The position numbers and the translations under genes were made by a program. Below the pieces are notes generated by a model. That model was not told the origin of the DNA and did no database searches. It saw only the letters and a list, made by a program, of their open reading frames with translations. A stretch of 64,000 nt of DNA, taken from Paenibacillus illinoisensis NBRC 15959. Its GTDB lineage: Bacteria; Bacillota; Bacilli; Paenibacillales; Paenibacillaceae. Numbering within the stretch: position 1 is the stretch's first letter; the number at the start of each line of letters is the position of its first letter. Below, piece by piece: positions 52,812-61,422 of the stretch. The stretch is from NCBI RefSeq assembly GCF_004000925.1, contig NZ_BIME01000015.1:87100-151099 (forward strand), in the 5' to 3' direction.

Positions 52812-53438
52812 TTATTCCTGATTCGGCTTGCCTGTCAACTTCAGGAAGTTTCCGAGCAGCTTCATGCCCAGTTCACCGCTCTTCTCCGGGTGAAACTGCA
52901 TGCCGAAGTTGCTTCCTCTTCCCACAATGGCTGTCACCGGTTGTCCGTAATCCGTTACTGCCAGCAGATCACTTTCCACTTCGGTACGTGCATGATAGGA
53001 ATGAACAAAATAAACATGTCCGGCTTCAAGCCCTTCAAAGAGAGGATTTTCCGAATGAAGGAACTCCAGCCGATTCCAGCCCATATGAGGTACCTTCAGC
53101 TCTCCTGCTGCAAAACGCACCACTTTACCTGGCAGGATATCCAATCCGGTGTGCTCCCCATGCTCCTCACTGGAACTGAACAGCAGCTGCATGCCCAGAC
53201 AGATCCCAAGCAGCGGTTTTGTTCCAGCTGCCGCTTCTTTCACAACAGCGTCCAATCCACTCTCCCGCAGGTGCTCCATGGCATCACCAAATGCACCAAC
53301 GCCAGGAAGGATGACCCCGTCTGCCTGTAAAATCGTTTCCCTGTCACCTGTCACCAGCGCTTCATAGCCAAGACGTTCGACCGCTTTGCCGACGCTGTGC
53401 AGGTTCCCCATACCGTAATCGACAATTGCAATCGCCAT
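52812..53438 (-). CDS. hisH: Imidazole glycerol phosphate synthase, glutamine amidotransferase subunit HisH
   Basis: A 208-residue class I glutamine amidotransferase. The triad is Cys80 in GICLGMQ, His183 and Glu185 in FHPEKSG. It supplies ammonia to HisF. It starts 3 bp after the hisB stop. Confidence 0.97.
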   Translation of the reverse strand: MAIAIVDYGMGNLHSVGKAVERLGYEALVTGDRETILQADGVILPGVGAFGDAMEHLRESGLDAVVKEAAAGTKPLLGICLGMQLLFSSSEEHGEHTGLDILPGKVVRFAAGELKVPHMGWNRLEFLHSENPLFEGLEAGHVYFVHSYHARTEVESDLLAVTDYGQPVTAIVGRGSNFGMQFHPEKSGELGMKLLGNFLKLTGKPNQE

Positions 53439-53441
53439 CGT

Positions 53442-54071
53442 CTACAGCACTCCCTTCGTGGAAGGCACACCCGTTACACGTGGATCGATCATCGTTGCTT
53501 CATCCAGTGCACGTCCCAATGCTTTAAATATGGCCTCAATCATATGATGTGTGTTCTGGCCATAGTGAACAATGACGTGCAGCGTAATCCGCGCCTCCAG
53601 CGCCAGTTTCCACAGAAATTCATGTACCAGTTCCGTCGAGAAGCTGCCCACTTGCTGGGATGGATACTCTGCACGATACTCGAAGTGAGGTCTGTTGCTG
53701 ACATCTATGACAACCTGAGCGAGCGCCTCATCCATCGGTACAAATACGCTCGCATAACGCTTGATGCCCCGTTTATCTCCGAGCGCCTCGCGAAGGGTCT
53801 GTCCCAGACAGATTCCGATATCCTCAACGGTGTGATGATCATCAATATCAATGTCACCACGCGCCTGTACATTCAGATCGAATTGTCCGTGCTTCGTGAA
53901 CAGATCGAGCATATGGTTGAGGAAAGGGACGTCCGTCTCAATCGTCGATTGCCCTGTACCATCTACGGCAAATGCCAATTGAATATTGGTTTCATTCGTC
54001 TTGCGGTCAACCTCTGCCTGGCGCACAGCACCTGTAGTTTCAAGCTCTACTCCGTTATTTTGCTTATCCAT
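53442..54071 (-). CDS. hisB: Imidazoleglycerol-phosphate dehydratase HisB
   Basis: A 209-residue monofunctional dehydratase, without the phosphatase domain seen in E. coli HisB; the phosphatase role here falls to hisJ. The manganese-binding motifs DDHHTVEDIG and NTHHMIEAIFK are present. Its start overlaps the hisD stop by 8 bases. Confidence 0.97.
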   Translation of the reverse strand: MDKQNNGVELETTGAVRQAEVDRKTNETNIQLAFAVDGTGQSTIETDVPFLNHMLDLFTKHGQFDLNVQARGDIDIDDHHTVEDIGICLGQTLREALGDKRGIKRYASVFVPMDEALAQVVIDVSNRPHFEYRAEYPSQQVGSFSTELVHEFLWKLALEARITLHVIVHYGQNTHHMIEAIFKALGRALDEATMIDPRVTGVPSTKGVL

Positions 54072-55368
54072 TGTCCGATTCCGCCTTCCCTTCCTGTTCT
54101 AACCGTACAGCGATTGCACGAGCGTGCCCTTCAAGCCCTTCATGGCGGGCCAGTTCTATGATAGCCGCTCCGTTTTGAAGCAGCGCTTCCTTGCTGTAGT
54201 ATATCAAACTTGATTTCTTAATAAAGTCATCCACATCTACCGGAGAACTGAACCGTGCAGTTCCGTTTGTCGGAATGATATGATTCGGTCCGGCAAAATA
54301 ATCTCCTACCGGCTCCGAGCTGTACGGGCCGAGGAAGATCGCACCGGCATTTTCGATCCGGCCGGCATAAGCCATGGGCTCCTGCACCAGAATCTCCAGA
54401 TGCTCTGGTGCAAGCCGGTTCACCACGTCGATTCCTTCATCCATGGAATCGACCACAATAATCGCGCCATACTGCTCCACGGAAGCAGCGGCGATCGCCT
54501 TCCGCGGCAGCGCCTCAAGCTGGCGCTGCACTTCGGCCTGCACGGCTTCCGCCAGCACGGCCGAGGTCGTGACGAGAATGGCCGATGCCATCTCGTCATG
54601 TTCCGCCTGCGACAGCAAATCTGCGGCGACATACACCGGGTTCGCCGTATCATCGGCGAGCACCACAATCTCACTCGGCCCGGCGATACTGTCGATATCG
54701 ACCGCGCCGTAGACTTCGCGCTTCGCGAGCGCCACGTAGATATTACCCGGTCCACAGATCTTGTCGACCGGGGCAATGCTCTCCGTGCCGTAAGCCAGGG
54801 CGGCGATAGCCTGCGCGCCGCCAACCCGGTACATCTCGTTCACGCCTGCTTCCGCGGCAGCTACGAGAATGTACGGGTCAATTCCCTCGCCGCCGTTGGT
54901 TGCCGGCGGCGTCACCATAACAATCTCCGGCACACCTGCAACCTGGGCCGGAATGACATTCATCAGCACTGACGAAGGATACGCTGCTTTGCCGCCAGGC
55001 ACATAGACTCCGACCCGCTTCAGCGGCCGGATGACCTGGCCCAGCAGACTGCCGTCCGGCTGCCAATCCATCCACGAATTACGTTTCTGTTTCACGTGAA
55101 ACGCTCGAATGTTGGCGGCGGCTTGCCGAATCGCCGTCACGAAAGAAGGTTCTACAGCAGCGTAGGCTGCCTGAAGCTCTTCCTGCGGCACGCGCAGTCC
55201 CGCAGCAGTCAGTTTCGTGCGGTCCAGCTCCTCCGTATAGCGCAGCAGGGCCGCATCTCCTTCCCGGCGGATATCACTGACAATGCGCCGGACTGTATCG
55301 TTTTGCTCAGGTGTACCGTAATCCACTTCACGCTTCAGATCAAATTCCCGTGCAGGTACAATTTTCAT
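54064..55368 (-). CDS. hisD: Histidinol dehydrogenase HisD
   Basis: A 434-residue zinc enzyme oxidising histidinol to histidine in the last two steps. The start at MKIVPAREFDLKR follows GGGAGGTAGAAGGC; a longer frame upstream is unlikely. The signature GPSEIVVLADDTANPVYVAADLLSQAEHDE and the catalytic PEHLEI are intact. The middle of the gene (about 54480-55080) is visibly richer in G and C than the flanking his genes, with 39 of 60 bases in 54541-54600. Confidence 0.97.
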   Translation of the reverse strand: MKIVPAREFDLKREVDYGTPEQNDTVRRIVSDIRREGDAALLRYTEELDRTKLTAAGLRVPQEELQAAYAAVEPSFVTAIRQAAANIRAFHVKQKRNSWMDWQPDGSLLGQVIRPLKRVGVYVPGGKAAYPSSVLMNVIPAQVAGVPEIVMVTPPATNGGEGIDPYILVAAAEAGVNEMYRVGGAQAIAALAYGTESIAPVDKICGPGNIYVALAKREVYGAVDIDSIAGPSEIVVLADDTANPVYVAADLLSQAEHDEMASAILVTTSAVLAEAVQAEVQRQLEALPRKAIAAASVEQYGAIIVVDSMDEGIDVVNRLAPEHLEILVQEPMAYAGRIENAGAIFLGPYSSEPVGDYFAGPNHIIPTNGTARFSSPVDVDDFIKKSSLIYYSKEALLQNGAAIIELARHEGLEGHARAIAVRLEQEGKAESDNG

Positions 55369-55447
55369 GCCTTCTACCTCCCTGGCCCTGTATTTTCTGT
55401 CAGCCATAAGTGTTCATCCATTTCTCTAACCCTTCTTGCCCGATCAT

Positions 55448-56107
55448 TTATCCCTGAATGCTTCCTGCCGAAAATTCATTAGGCGTTGGAATGACCTGCT
55501 GCAATGCATCGCACAATGCCTGAATCCGTCCATTTTTCATCCGATAACTCACCCGGTTCGCGATAAGGCGGCTCGTGATATCCAGAATGCCTGTCATCTC
55601 AACCAATCCATTCTCACGCAGTGTCTGTCCCGTCTCCACCAGATCCACAATCCGGTCAGCTAACCCGATCAGAGGTGCAAGTTCAATGGAGCCGTTCAAC
55701 TTGATGACTTCCACCTGCTGACCCTGCTCGCGGAAATATTGAGAGGCAATTCTCGGATATTTCGTTGCCACACGCTGCTGGATACCTGGTGTCCAATCCG
55801 GCAGACCGATAACCGACATGCGGCACTGTGCAATTCCCAGATTCAGCAGTTCGTAGACGTCCCGATTTTCCTCAAGCAGTACGTCCTTACCGACAATTCC
55901 GATATCCGCTACACCGTATTCCACATATGTTGGCACATCTACAGGCTTCGCCATGATGAACTCCATTCCTGCTTCGGGTACTTCAATGACCAATTTGCGT
56001 GTATCGTCCACATCAACAGGAATATCGAGGCCCGCTTCACGGAAGAGCTTGGAAGCTTTTTTATAGATCCGGCCCTTGGGCATGGCTACCTTCAAAATAT
56101 CCGACAT
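55448..56107 (-). CDS. hisG: ATP phosphoribosyltransferase HisG, short form
   Basis: A 219-residue short-form HisG lacking the C-terminal regulatory domain; it needs HisZ for activity and feedback control, and hisZ lies one base upstream. It condenses ATP with PRPP. AMPKGRIYKKASKLFREAG and the PRPP loop in DLVETGQTLRENGL are present. The start at MSDILKVAMPKG follows AAGGAGGACGCTGAG. Confidence 0.96.
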   Translation of the reverse strand: MSDILKVAMPKGRIYKKASKLFREAGLDIPVDVDDTRKLVIEVPEAGMEFIMAKPVDVPTYVEYGVADIGIVGKDVLLEENRDVYELLNLGIAQCRMSVIGLPDWTPGIQQRVATKYPRIASQYFREQGQQVEVIKLNGSIELAPLIGLADRIVDLVETGQTLRENGLVEMTGILDITSRLIANRVSYRMKNGRIQALCDALQQVIPTPNEFSAGSIQG

Positions 56108-56108
56108 C

Positions 56109-57335
56109 TCAGCGTCCTCCTTGTTCAGCTTGATAAGTGATAACCTGATCGTAGACGTCCCTTGCCGAACGTACTGAGCTACCACCGGATGATGCAACCA
56201 CTTCTGCTGCTGGTTCGGTTACTTCATGATCCGATAAAAGGCTAGTCACCACGTTTTGTCCGGCGCTCCGTAAACGGGCGGCTTCCGCTAGTGCTTCAGC
56301 TCGGCGTGCCTTGTCATACTGGATAAGCACAGGTTTTTTCTCTTCCATCGTAATGCCGTGCACTCCATCGATGATCCGGTTCGTTTTCAGTGCAAATCCC
56401 GTTGCCGGAAGCGAGCGGCCAAACTGCTGCAGCAGATTGTCATATCGTCCCCCGCTGCACACCGGTGATCCCAGTTCTGCCGCATACCCTTCGAAGGTCA
56501 TACCTGTATAGTAGGAGAAGTCTCCGATCATTGTCAGGTCAATCAGTACATGTTCTGATACACCGTAGGCTTCCAGTACTTCAAAGACAGCACACAAATG
56601 AGCAATCGATTGCGCTGCTTCAGCACTAGAGCTGAGTTCTGCTGCATGTGCACATACTTCTTTCCCACCACGCAACCGCAGAATGGCTTCCAATTGTTCT
56701 TTCGGTTTGGGTTCCAGATTAAGCTCCTCGATTGACTGACGATATCCAACATAGTCGCGTCCGAGCAACCCTTCTTTGAGTGCGGCCTGTTGTGCGGTCT
56801 GTCCTGGAATGACTTCCTCCAGTAAACCGTTTAGAAATCCCATATGTCCCATTGCTATTTTAAAAGAAGACACACCCGCTGCCTGCAGCGAGGCAATCGC
56901 AAGTGCAACCACTTCGGCATCCGCCTCTGGTGAGTCATCCCCAACCAGCTCTACACCTGTCTGAAAGAATTCAGCCTCACGTCCGGCTTCTTCTTCAATG
57001 GAACGAAACACATTCGCATGATAGGACAGACGCAGCGGGAGCGGTTCATCTTTTAATAGAGAAGATACTACTCGCGCAATGGGTGCCGTCAGATCCGATC
57101 TCAGTACAAGTGTAGTTCCCCGGCTATTCAGCAGTTTGAACAATTTTCGATCCGATGTCGAACTCGCCACTCCCACCGTATCGTAATATTCAATCGTTGG
57201 CGTGATAATCTGACGGTAACCCCAGCGTTCCATGCATTCCAATACGTTCCGTTCAATCGTTCTCAGCTTGTTTACCACAAGTGGTGTATAGTCACGAAAA
57301 CCTGTCGGTTTTTCGAAGCCTTTTGGTTTGGACAT
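56109..57335 (-). CDS. hisZ: ATP phosphoribosyltransferase regulatory subunit HisZ
   Basis: A 408-residue protein related to histidyl-tRNA synthetase that lacks the anticodon-binding domain. It has GFRDYTPLVVNKLRTIERN, TLVLRSDLTAPIARVV and YYTGMTFEGYAAELGSPVCSGGRYD. It pairs with short HisG and senses histidine. The start at MSKPKGFEK follows GGGGTGAATGATACCA; an ATG three codons upstream is too close to that site. It is the first gene of the his operon. Confidence 0.95.
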   Translation of the reverse strand: MSKPKGFEKPTGFRDYTPLVVNKLRTIERNVLECMERWGYRQIITPTIEYYDTVGVASSTSDRKLFKLLNSRGTTLVLRSDLTAPIARVVSSLLKDEPLPLRLSYHANVFRSIEEEAGREAEFFQTGVELVGDDSPEADAEVVALAIASLQAAGVSSFKIAMGHMGFLNGLLEEVIPGQTAQQAALKEGLLGRDYVGYRQSIEELNLEPKPKEQLEAILRLRGGKEVCAHAAELSSSAEAAQSIAHLCAVFEVLEAYGVSEHVLIDLTMIGDFSYYTGMTFEGYAAELGSPVCSGGRYDNLLQQFGRSLPATGFALKTNRIIDGVHGITMEEKKPVLIQYDKARRAEALAEAARLRSAGQNVVTSLLSDHEVTEPAAEVVASSGGSSVRSARDVYDQVITYQAEQGGR

Positions 57336-57575
57336 TGGTATCATTCACCCCGAGTCAGTAGTTTGGTTTATGGGCTTTAGCTTTATCTTAAGTAGGATTT
57401 ATGTATCGTAAATCCCGATTCCATCTTCTATTACCCTTAAATAAGGGACTGTGTTCAGATGCTGCCGGGCAGCCTTCTTGATGCATTCTTGATCTGTTCT
57501 TGATTGATGATAAGTTCTTACTACTCCATAATGCTTTCATATGGTAAAGTGCTAACAAACTAAAGGATATGGGAT
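57336..57575 (-). promoter_or_regulatory. his operon leader with three TTCTTGAT repeats
   Basis: The leader of about 230 bases contains TTCTTGAT three times without mismatch (57475-57482, 57486-57493, 57497-57504, plus strand) at an exact 11-bp period. Also present are GCTGCC/GGCAGC (57461-57473), CCCTTA-TT-TAAGGG (57434-57447) and GGATTTA-N7-TAAATCC (57395-57415). No T-box core sequence was found. Short reading frames exist but have no ribosome sites. Confidence 0.6.
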
Positions 57576-57605
57576 ATGATAACATGAATGACTCCTCATC
57601 GTCAA
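57576..57605 (-). promoter_or_regulatory. Candidate his operon promoter
   Basis: On the minus strand TTGACG (57605-57600), an 18-bp spacer and TATCAT (57581-57576). It lies between the yvoF terminator and hisZ. Confidence 0.6.
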
Positions 57606-57814
57606 CAATACCGTCCTCTAGCTTACCGGCTCTGCCTTATCATTTATTTCTGTTCAAACAAGTCCTTTCAGCAACATCTGTATACGAAAAAAGCTGCCAT
57701 CAGCAGCTTATCCCATCGAAGCACACTTACCTTGTGCCTCTGTATATCATGTAATTTTGGACGACTCCACATAACTTAGATCGGGTGTCCACTGCTACAC
57801 TCTTTCGTGCCACC
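57606..57814. other. Spacer between yvoF and the his promoter
   Basis: No gene is visible on either strand. It holds the yvoF terminator at 57685-57709. The remaining sequence shows no clear structure. Confidence 0.4.
57685..57709 (-). terminator. Terminator of the hprK-lgt-ppaX-yvoF unit
   Basis: On the minus strand AAGCTGC-TGATG-GCAGCTT (57709-57691) is followed by TTTTC. It ends the unit before the his promoter. Confidence 0.85.
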
Positions 57815-58348
57815 CTAATGGACACGCTCATCCATTTTCACGAGAAGCTCCACTTCACTGGTATCCACGCTGCGCGATAGTTCACGAAGTGGATTCCCCC
57901 CGACAAAAGCTCCTGGGGCTACATCCTTGTGAACGACCGCTCCTGCAGCAACCACTGCTCCATCCCCGATGGTTACCCCCGGGAGAATTGTCGTGTTAGC
58001 ACCGATTAGCACATTTTCACCGATAATGACTTCTCCCAATCTGTACTCTTTAATAAGGTACTCATGCGCGAGAATTGTTGTGTTATAACCGATGACTGAA
58101 TTTTCGCCGACTGTGATCTTCTCGGGGAAGAATACATCCACCATAACCATAAGTCCAAATGCCGTATGTTTACCCACCTTCATACCGAGCATGTGGCGAT
58201 AGATCCAGTTCTTCACCGGAAGAATCGGACAGTACCGAGACAACTGAATCCATATAAAGTTGCGAACACCCTTCCACGGACTTACCGTCTTGTAGATATG
58301 CCAGAGTGCATTGTGGCCCTCTACTGGATAGCGGGTGACTTTCCTCAT
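57815..58348 (-). CDS. yvoF: Hexapeptide-repeat acyltransferase YvoF
   Basis: A 177-residue left-handed beta-helix acyltransferase of the maltose/galactoside O-acetyltransferase kind. The hexapeptide repeats run from about residue 75 (ITVGENSVIGYNTTILAHEY through VIIGENVLIGANTTILPGVT), with the catalytic His in ILAHEY. Its start overlaps the ppaX stop by 4 bases (ATGA). B. subtilis has yvoF in the same position after ppaX and before hisZ. The acceptor is unknown. Confidence 0.9.
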   Translation of the reverse strand: MRKVTRYPVEGHNALWHIYKTVSPWKGVRNFIWIQLSRYCPILPVKNWIYRHMLGMKVGKHTAFGLMVMVDVFFPEKITVGENSVIGYNTTILAHEYLIKEYRLGEVIIGENVLIGANTTILPGVTIGDGAVVAAGAVVHKDVAPGAFVGGNPLRELSRSVDTSEVELLVKMDERVH

Positions 58349-59001
58349 GAACGTCCCGTTTCAATACGGGTCAGCGCAAGTAAATCCTTCATGTCATGCA
58401 ATATATAATCCGGACCATATTCACTCAGTGCTGCCTCTCCTTTAAGAGACCAGGCAACGCCTGCCGCAAGTGCACCTGCATTTTTGGCGGATTGGATATC
58501 GACCGGGCTATCCCCAACCATCAGCGTTTTAGCCGGGTTTGCACCCAACTCCTCCATCGCTTTAAGCACAGGTTCAGCATGAGGTTTCGGATGGGTTACA
58601 TCGGTCACCGTTACAATGGATTTCATATACTTCATCAGGTCAAAACGTTCCAGCACTTTAAGTGTAGATGGGCGAATCTTGGTCGTCACTACTCCCATCA
58701 CAATACCCGCTTGGTGCAGAGCCTCAACAACCTCGTTCACATGCGGAAAAGGTTTTACCATCGCTTCATGATGGATATCGTTATATGCACGGTACCCTTT
58801 GACATACTCGGCCACCTCTTCCTGTCCGGAGAAGGTACGCATCTGCTGCTCCAGTGTGCCTCCCATGTGCGGGATGATCTGTTCACGCGTCCACGGAGCA
58901 GAATGCTCCCATCCTTCCATGACATGCAGGAATGAGCTGATAATCAGCTCATTTGTATCAATAATCGTTCCGTCGAGATCAAATAATACCGTTTCAATCA
59001 T
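58345..59001 (-). CDS. ppaX: Pyrophosphatase PpaX
   Basis: A 218-residue HAD-family phosphatase with the nucleophile in LFDLDGTIIDTNELIISSFLH and the later VGDSPVDIQSAKNAG. PpaX hydrolyses the pyrophosphate released when HprK/P dephosphorylates HPr-Ser-P, pulling that reaction forward, so linkage with hprK makes sense. The ATG follows AAGGAGTAATGCAGC, 6 bp after lgt. Confidence 0.94.
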   Translation of the reverse strand: MIETVLFDLDGTIIDTNELIISSFLHVMEGWEHSAPWTREQIIPHMGGTLEQQMRTFSGQEEVAEYVKGYRAYNDIHHEAMVKPFPHVNEVVEALHQAGIVMGVVTTKIRPSTLKVLERFDLMKYMKSIVTVTDVTHPKPHAEPVLKAMEELGANPAKTLMVGDSPVDIQSAKNAGALAAGVAWSLKGEAALSEYGPDYILHDMKDLLALTRIETGRS

Positions 59002-59007
59002 GCTGCA

Positions 59008-60045
59008 TTACTCCTTTTTATCCTCAGCTTGCTTCGTCTCCTCTTTAGCGGGGCTTGGGCTTGCTTTACTCTCTTTGCTGACAACCGGGCCTGCTTGCGG
59101 CATATCATCCGTTGGTTCAGATGAGACCTTGGAAGATACAATTGGATCACTATAACGTGCATCCGCTTTTCCTGTTACTCTTCTCACTACGATAAATATG
59201 ATAGCTGCAATAATGATGCCAATGGCGAGCAATTGCGAGATTCTTACGTTCCCATAGGCTGGATCCAGATAACCCTGTTCAAAGCCCAGTGCAGTCATTG
59301 GAGACCATAGACCGTTGACGAGCGAAGCAAGCCATTGGGGCGCCTGGAAGCCCAGACTGTCTGTACGCAGAGCTTCAATGAAGAAGCGACCGATGGAGTA
59401 CCAGATAAAGTAGGACATGAACAACTCACCAGCACGCAGAAACTTCTGCCGACGAAGAACTAACAACAAAACCAAGCCAACAAGGCTCCATAACGACTCA
59501 TACAAAAATGCAGGGTGGTGGAACACACCTTCCACATTCATCTGATTGACGATAAAGTCTGGCAAATGCAGCTTGTCCCGTAAAAAGGACTCTTCCACAG
59601 GTCCGCCGTAGGCTTCCTGGTTTACAAAGTTCCCCCAGCGTCCAATCATCTGACCAACAATGAGTCCAGGTGCGCAAATGTCAGCCATGCGCCAAAAATT
59701 GTACCCTTTACGTCGGAAGAAAATGACGGCACAAATGATTGCGCCAATCAGCGCACCATATATTGCGATACCACCATTCCATATCTTGAAGACATCCCAG
59801 AAATTATCCTTATAATCATCCCATCGAAAAGCTACGTAGTATATACGTGCTCCGATAATGGCAGAAGGTACACCCAGCAGGACCATATCCATAAATACTT
59901 CCTGCGGTATGTTGTACCGCTTGCCCTCCCGGATGACCAGCAGCAGGCCAACGAGTGCTGCGGTACCGAGAATAAGCCCATACCAGTGAACCTTTAACGC
60001 TCCAATGGAGAACGCAATGGGGTTCAACAGTAATAATGTATCCAT
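59008..60045 (-). CDS. lgt: Prolipoprotein diacylglyceryl transferase
   Basis: A 345-residue membrane enzyme that transfers diacylglycerol to the lipobox cysteine of lipoproteins, such as the binding proteins in this window. The signature GQMIGRWGNFVNQEAYGGP and about seven helices are present. The last roughly 55 residues, after the final helix, form a charged Ser/Lys/Glu-rich cytoplasmic tail that makes it longer than the B. subtilis protein. The ATG follows AGGAGTGTGAATGA. About 150 bp separate it from hprK. Confidence 0.96.
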   Translation of the reverse strand: MDTLLLLNPIAFSIGALKVHWYGLILGTAALVGLLLVIREGKRYNIPQEVFMDMVLLGVPSAIIGARIYYVAFRWDDYKDNFWDVFKIWNGGIAIYGALIGAIICAVIFFRRKGYNFWRMADICAPGLIVGQMIGRWGNFVNQEAYGGPVEESFLRDKLHLPDFIVNQMNVEGVFHHPAFLYESLWSLVGLVLLLVLRRQKFLRAGELFMSYFIWYSIGRFFIEALRTDSLGFQAPQWLASLVNGLWSPMTALGFEQGYLDPAYGNVRISQLLAIGIIIAAIIFIVVRRVTGKADARYSDPIVSSKVSSEPTDDMPQAGPVVSKESKASPSPAKEETKQAEDKKE

Positions 60046-60197
60046 TCATTCACACTCCTATAAATTCACTCATCTGTATGCATGACCAAATGGGACCTGC
60101 TCCAAATTCCGTAAGAAGTAGAGCAGGCCAGTTTTGGTCTTTATTTTAAATACGTATAACTCATGTTCCTACATTTCTAATAGATATTTCTACAATC

Positions 60198-61136
60198 CTA
60201 GTCCATGTCTTCCATGTCTTCCGAAATCGTTGCTGTCAGCTTGTTCGTAAATTGCAGTGCGGCGTTAAGTCCCATTTGCTTGAGACGATAGTTCATCGCC
60301 GCTACTTCAATAATAACAGCCAAGTTTCGTCCCGGGCGAACAGGAATGGTTACCAGCGGTACATCCGTATCGATGATTCGTGTTGTTTCCTCATCCAGAC
60401 CGAGGCGATCATATTGCTTGTCCTGCTGCCAAGCCTCAAGACGCACTACCAGGGTAATTCGTTTATTGTTACGAACAGCCCCTGCACCAAATAGTGTCAT
60501 TACGTTGATGATCCCGACTCCACGAATCTCAAGCAGATGACGGATAAGCTCTGGTGCGGTTCCGTGCAGCTGGAAGTCTGATGTTTGACGGATTTCAACG
60601 GCATCATCGGCAATCAGGCGGTGTCCGCGCTTCACCAATTCAAGTGCCGTTTCACTCTTACCAATACCACTGCTGCCAGTAATCAGCATACCAACTCCGT
60701 TCACATCACACAGTACGCCATGAATTGTTGCCGTTGGCGCAAGCTTACGCTCCAGGAATCCGGTAATACGGCTGGACAGAATTGTCGTTGCCATGTTGCT
60801 GCGAAGCACCGCCAGATTCTGCTCCTCACTGATCTCGATAAGTTCCTGTGGCACTTCCAGTCCACGAGTCACCAAGATACACGGCGTTTCCTCTGTGCAT
60901 AAGCGCTGCATCCGGTCACGACGTTCTGCTTCAGGTAACATTGCAAAAAAGGCCAGCTCTGTTCTTCCAAGCAGCTGTACCCGTTCTTGTGGATGGTATT
61001 CAAAATAACCGGCCATTTCGAGGCCAGGACGGTTCAAGTCATCTACTGTAATTACTCTCTTCAAACCTTGAGATCCGGAAACGACCTCAAGCTGGAACTG
61101 CTGTACCAATTCAGATACTTTCACTTTTTTCGCCAT
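60198..61136 (-). CDS. hprK: HPr kinase/phosphorylase
   Basis: A 312-residue bifunctional enzyme that phosphorylates Ser46 of HPr and reverses this by phosphorolysis, setting carbon catabolite control. The start at MAKKVKVSELVQQF follows AAAGGAAGAGACAA; the frame extends upstream without a good site. The Walker A motif GSSGIGKS lies near 154-161, His139 precedes the catalytic region, and Asp178-Asp179 follow. It leads the hprK-lgt-ppaX-yvoF unit. Its substrate is encoded at 29955-30224. Confidence 0.97.
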   Translation of the reverse strand: MAKKVKVSELVQQFQLEVVSGSQGLKRVITVDDLNRPGLEMAGYFEYHPQERVQLLGRTELAFFAMLPEAERRDRMQRLCTEETPCILVTRGLEVPQELIEISEEQNLAVLRSNMATTILSSRITGFLERKLAPTATIHGVLCDVNGVGMLITGSSGIGKSETALELVKRGHRLIADDAVEIRQTSDFQLHGTAPELIRHLLEIRGVGIINVMTLFGAGAVRNNKRITLVVRLEAWQQDKQYDRLGLDEETTRIIDTDVPLVTIPVRPGRNLAVIIEVAAMNYRLKQMGLNAALQFTNKLTATISEDMEDMD

Positions 61137-61325
61137 TTGTCTCTTCCTTTCAGCATTCGCTGCCTCTCTATGTACATCAGCATTTTTGCGTCTTTTCCAT
61201 TCCATTATTAGCGCATTCATTTTGTTTGTTTCAGGTTACAGACTTTACAAAACAAAACCAGCCTTCAAATAATCTTAAATGAATTCAGTGTTGAATGCAA
61301 TCGCGGACCACAGCCGCCCATTAAT

Positions 61326-61360
61326 CAAAAAAGCCCCTTCCAGCAACAACGGAAGGGGCT
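61326..61360 (-). terminator. Terminator of msmX
   Basis: On the minus strand AGCCCCTTCC (61360-61351) pairs with GGAAGGGGCT (61341-61332), followed by TTTTTTG. Confidence 0.93.
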
Positions 61361-61422
61361 CTGAATACAATGTATGATTGCGTTAACTGATGTTCCATCG
61401 GATCCGAGGAATCCCAGTATGA

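Noticed and set aside
57336..57575. A T-box riboswitch in the his leader
   Set aside because: I looked for the conserved AGGGTGGNACCGCG antiterminator sequence and a following terminator and found neither.
57388..57585. A 65-residue minus-strand frame in the his leader
   Set aside because: Its first ATG overlaps the predicted -10, internal ATGs have no ribosome site, and it contains no run of His codons as an attenuator peptide would.
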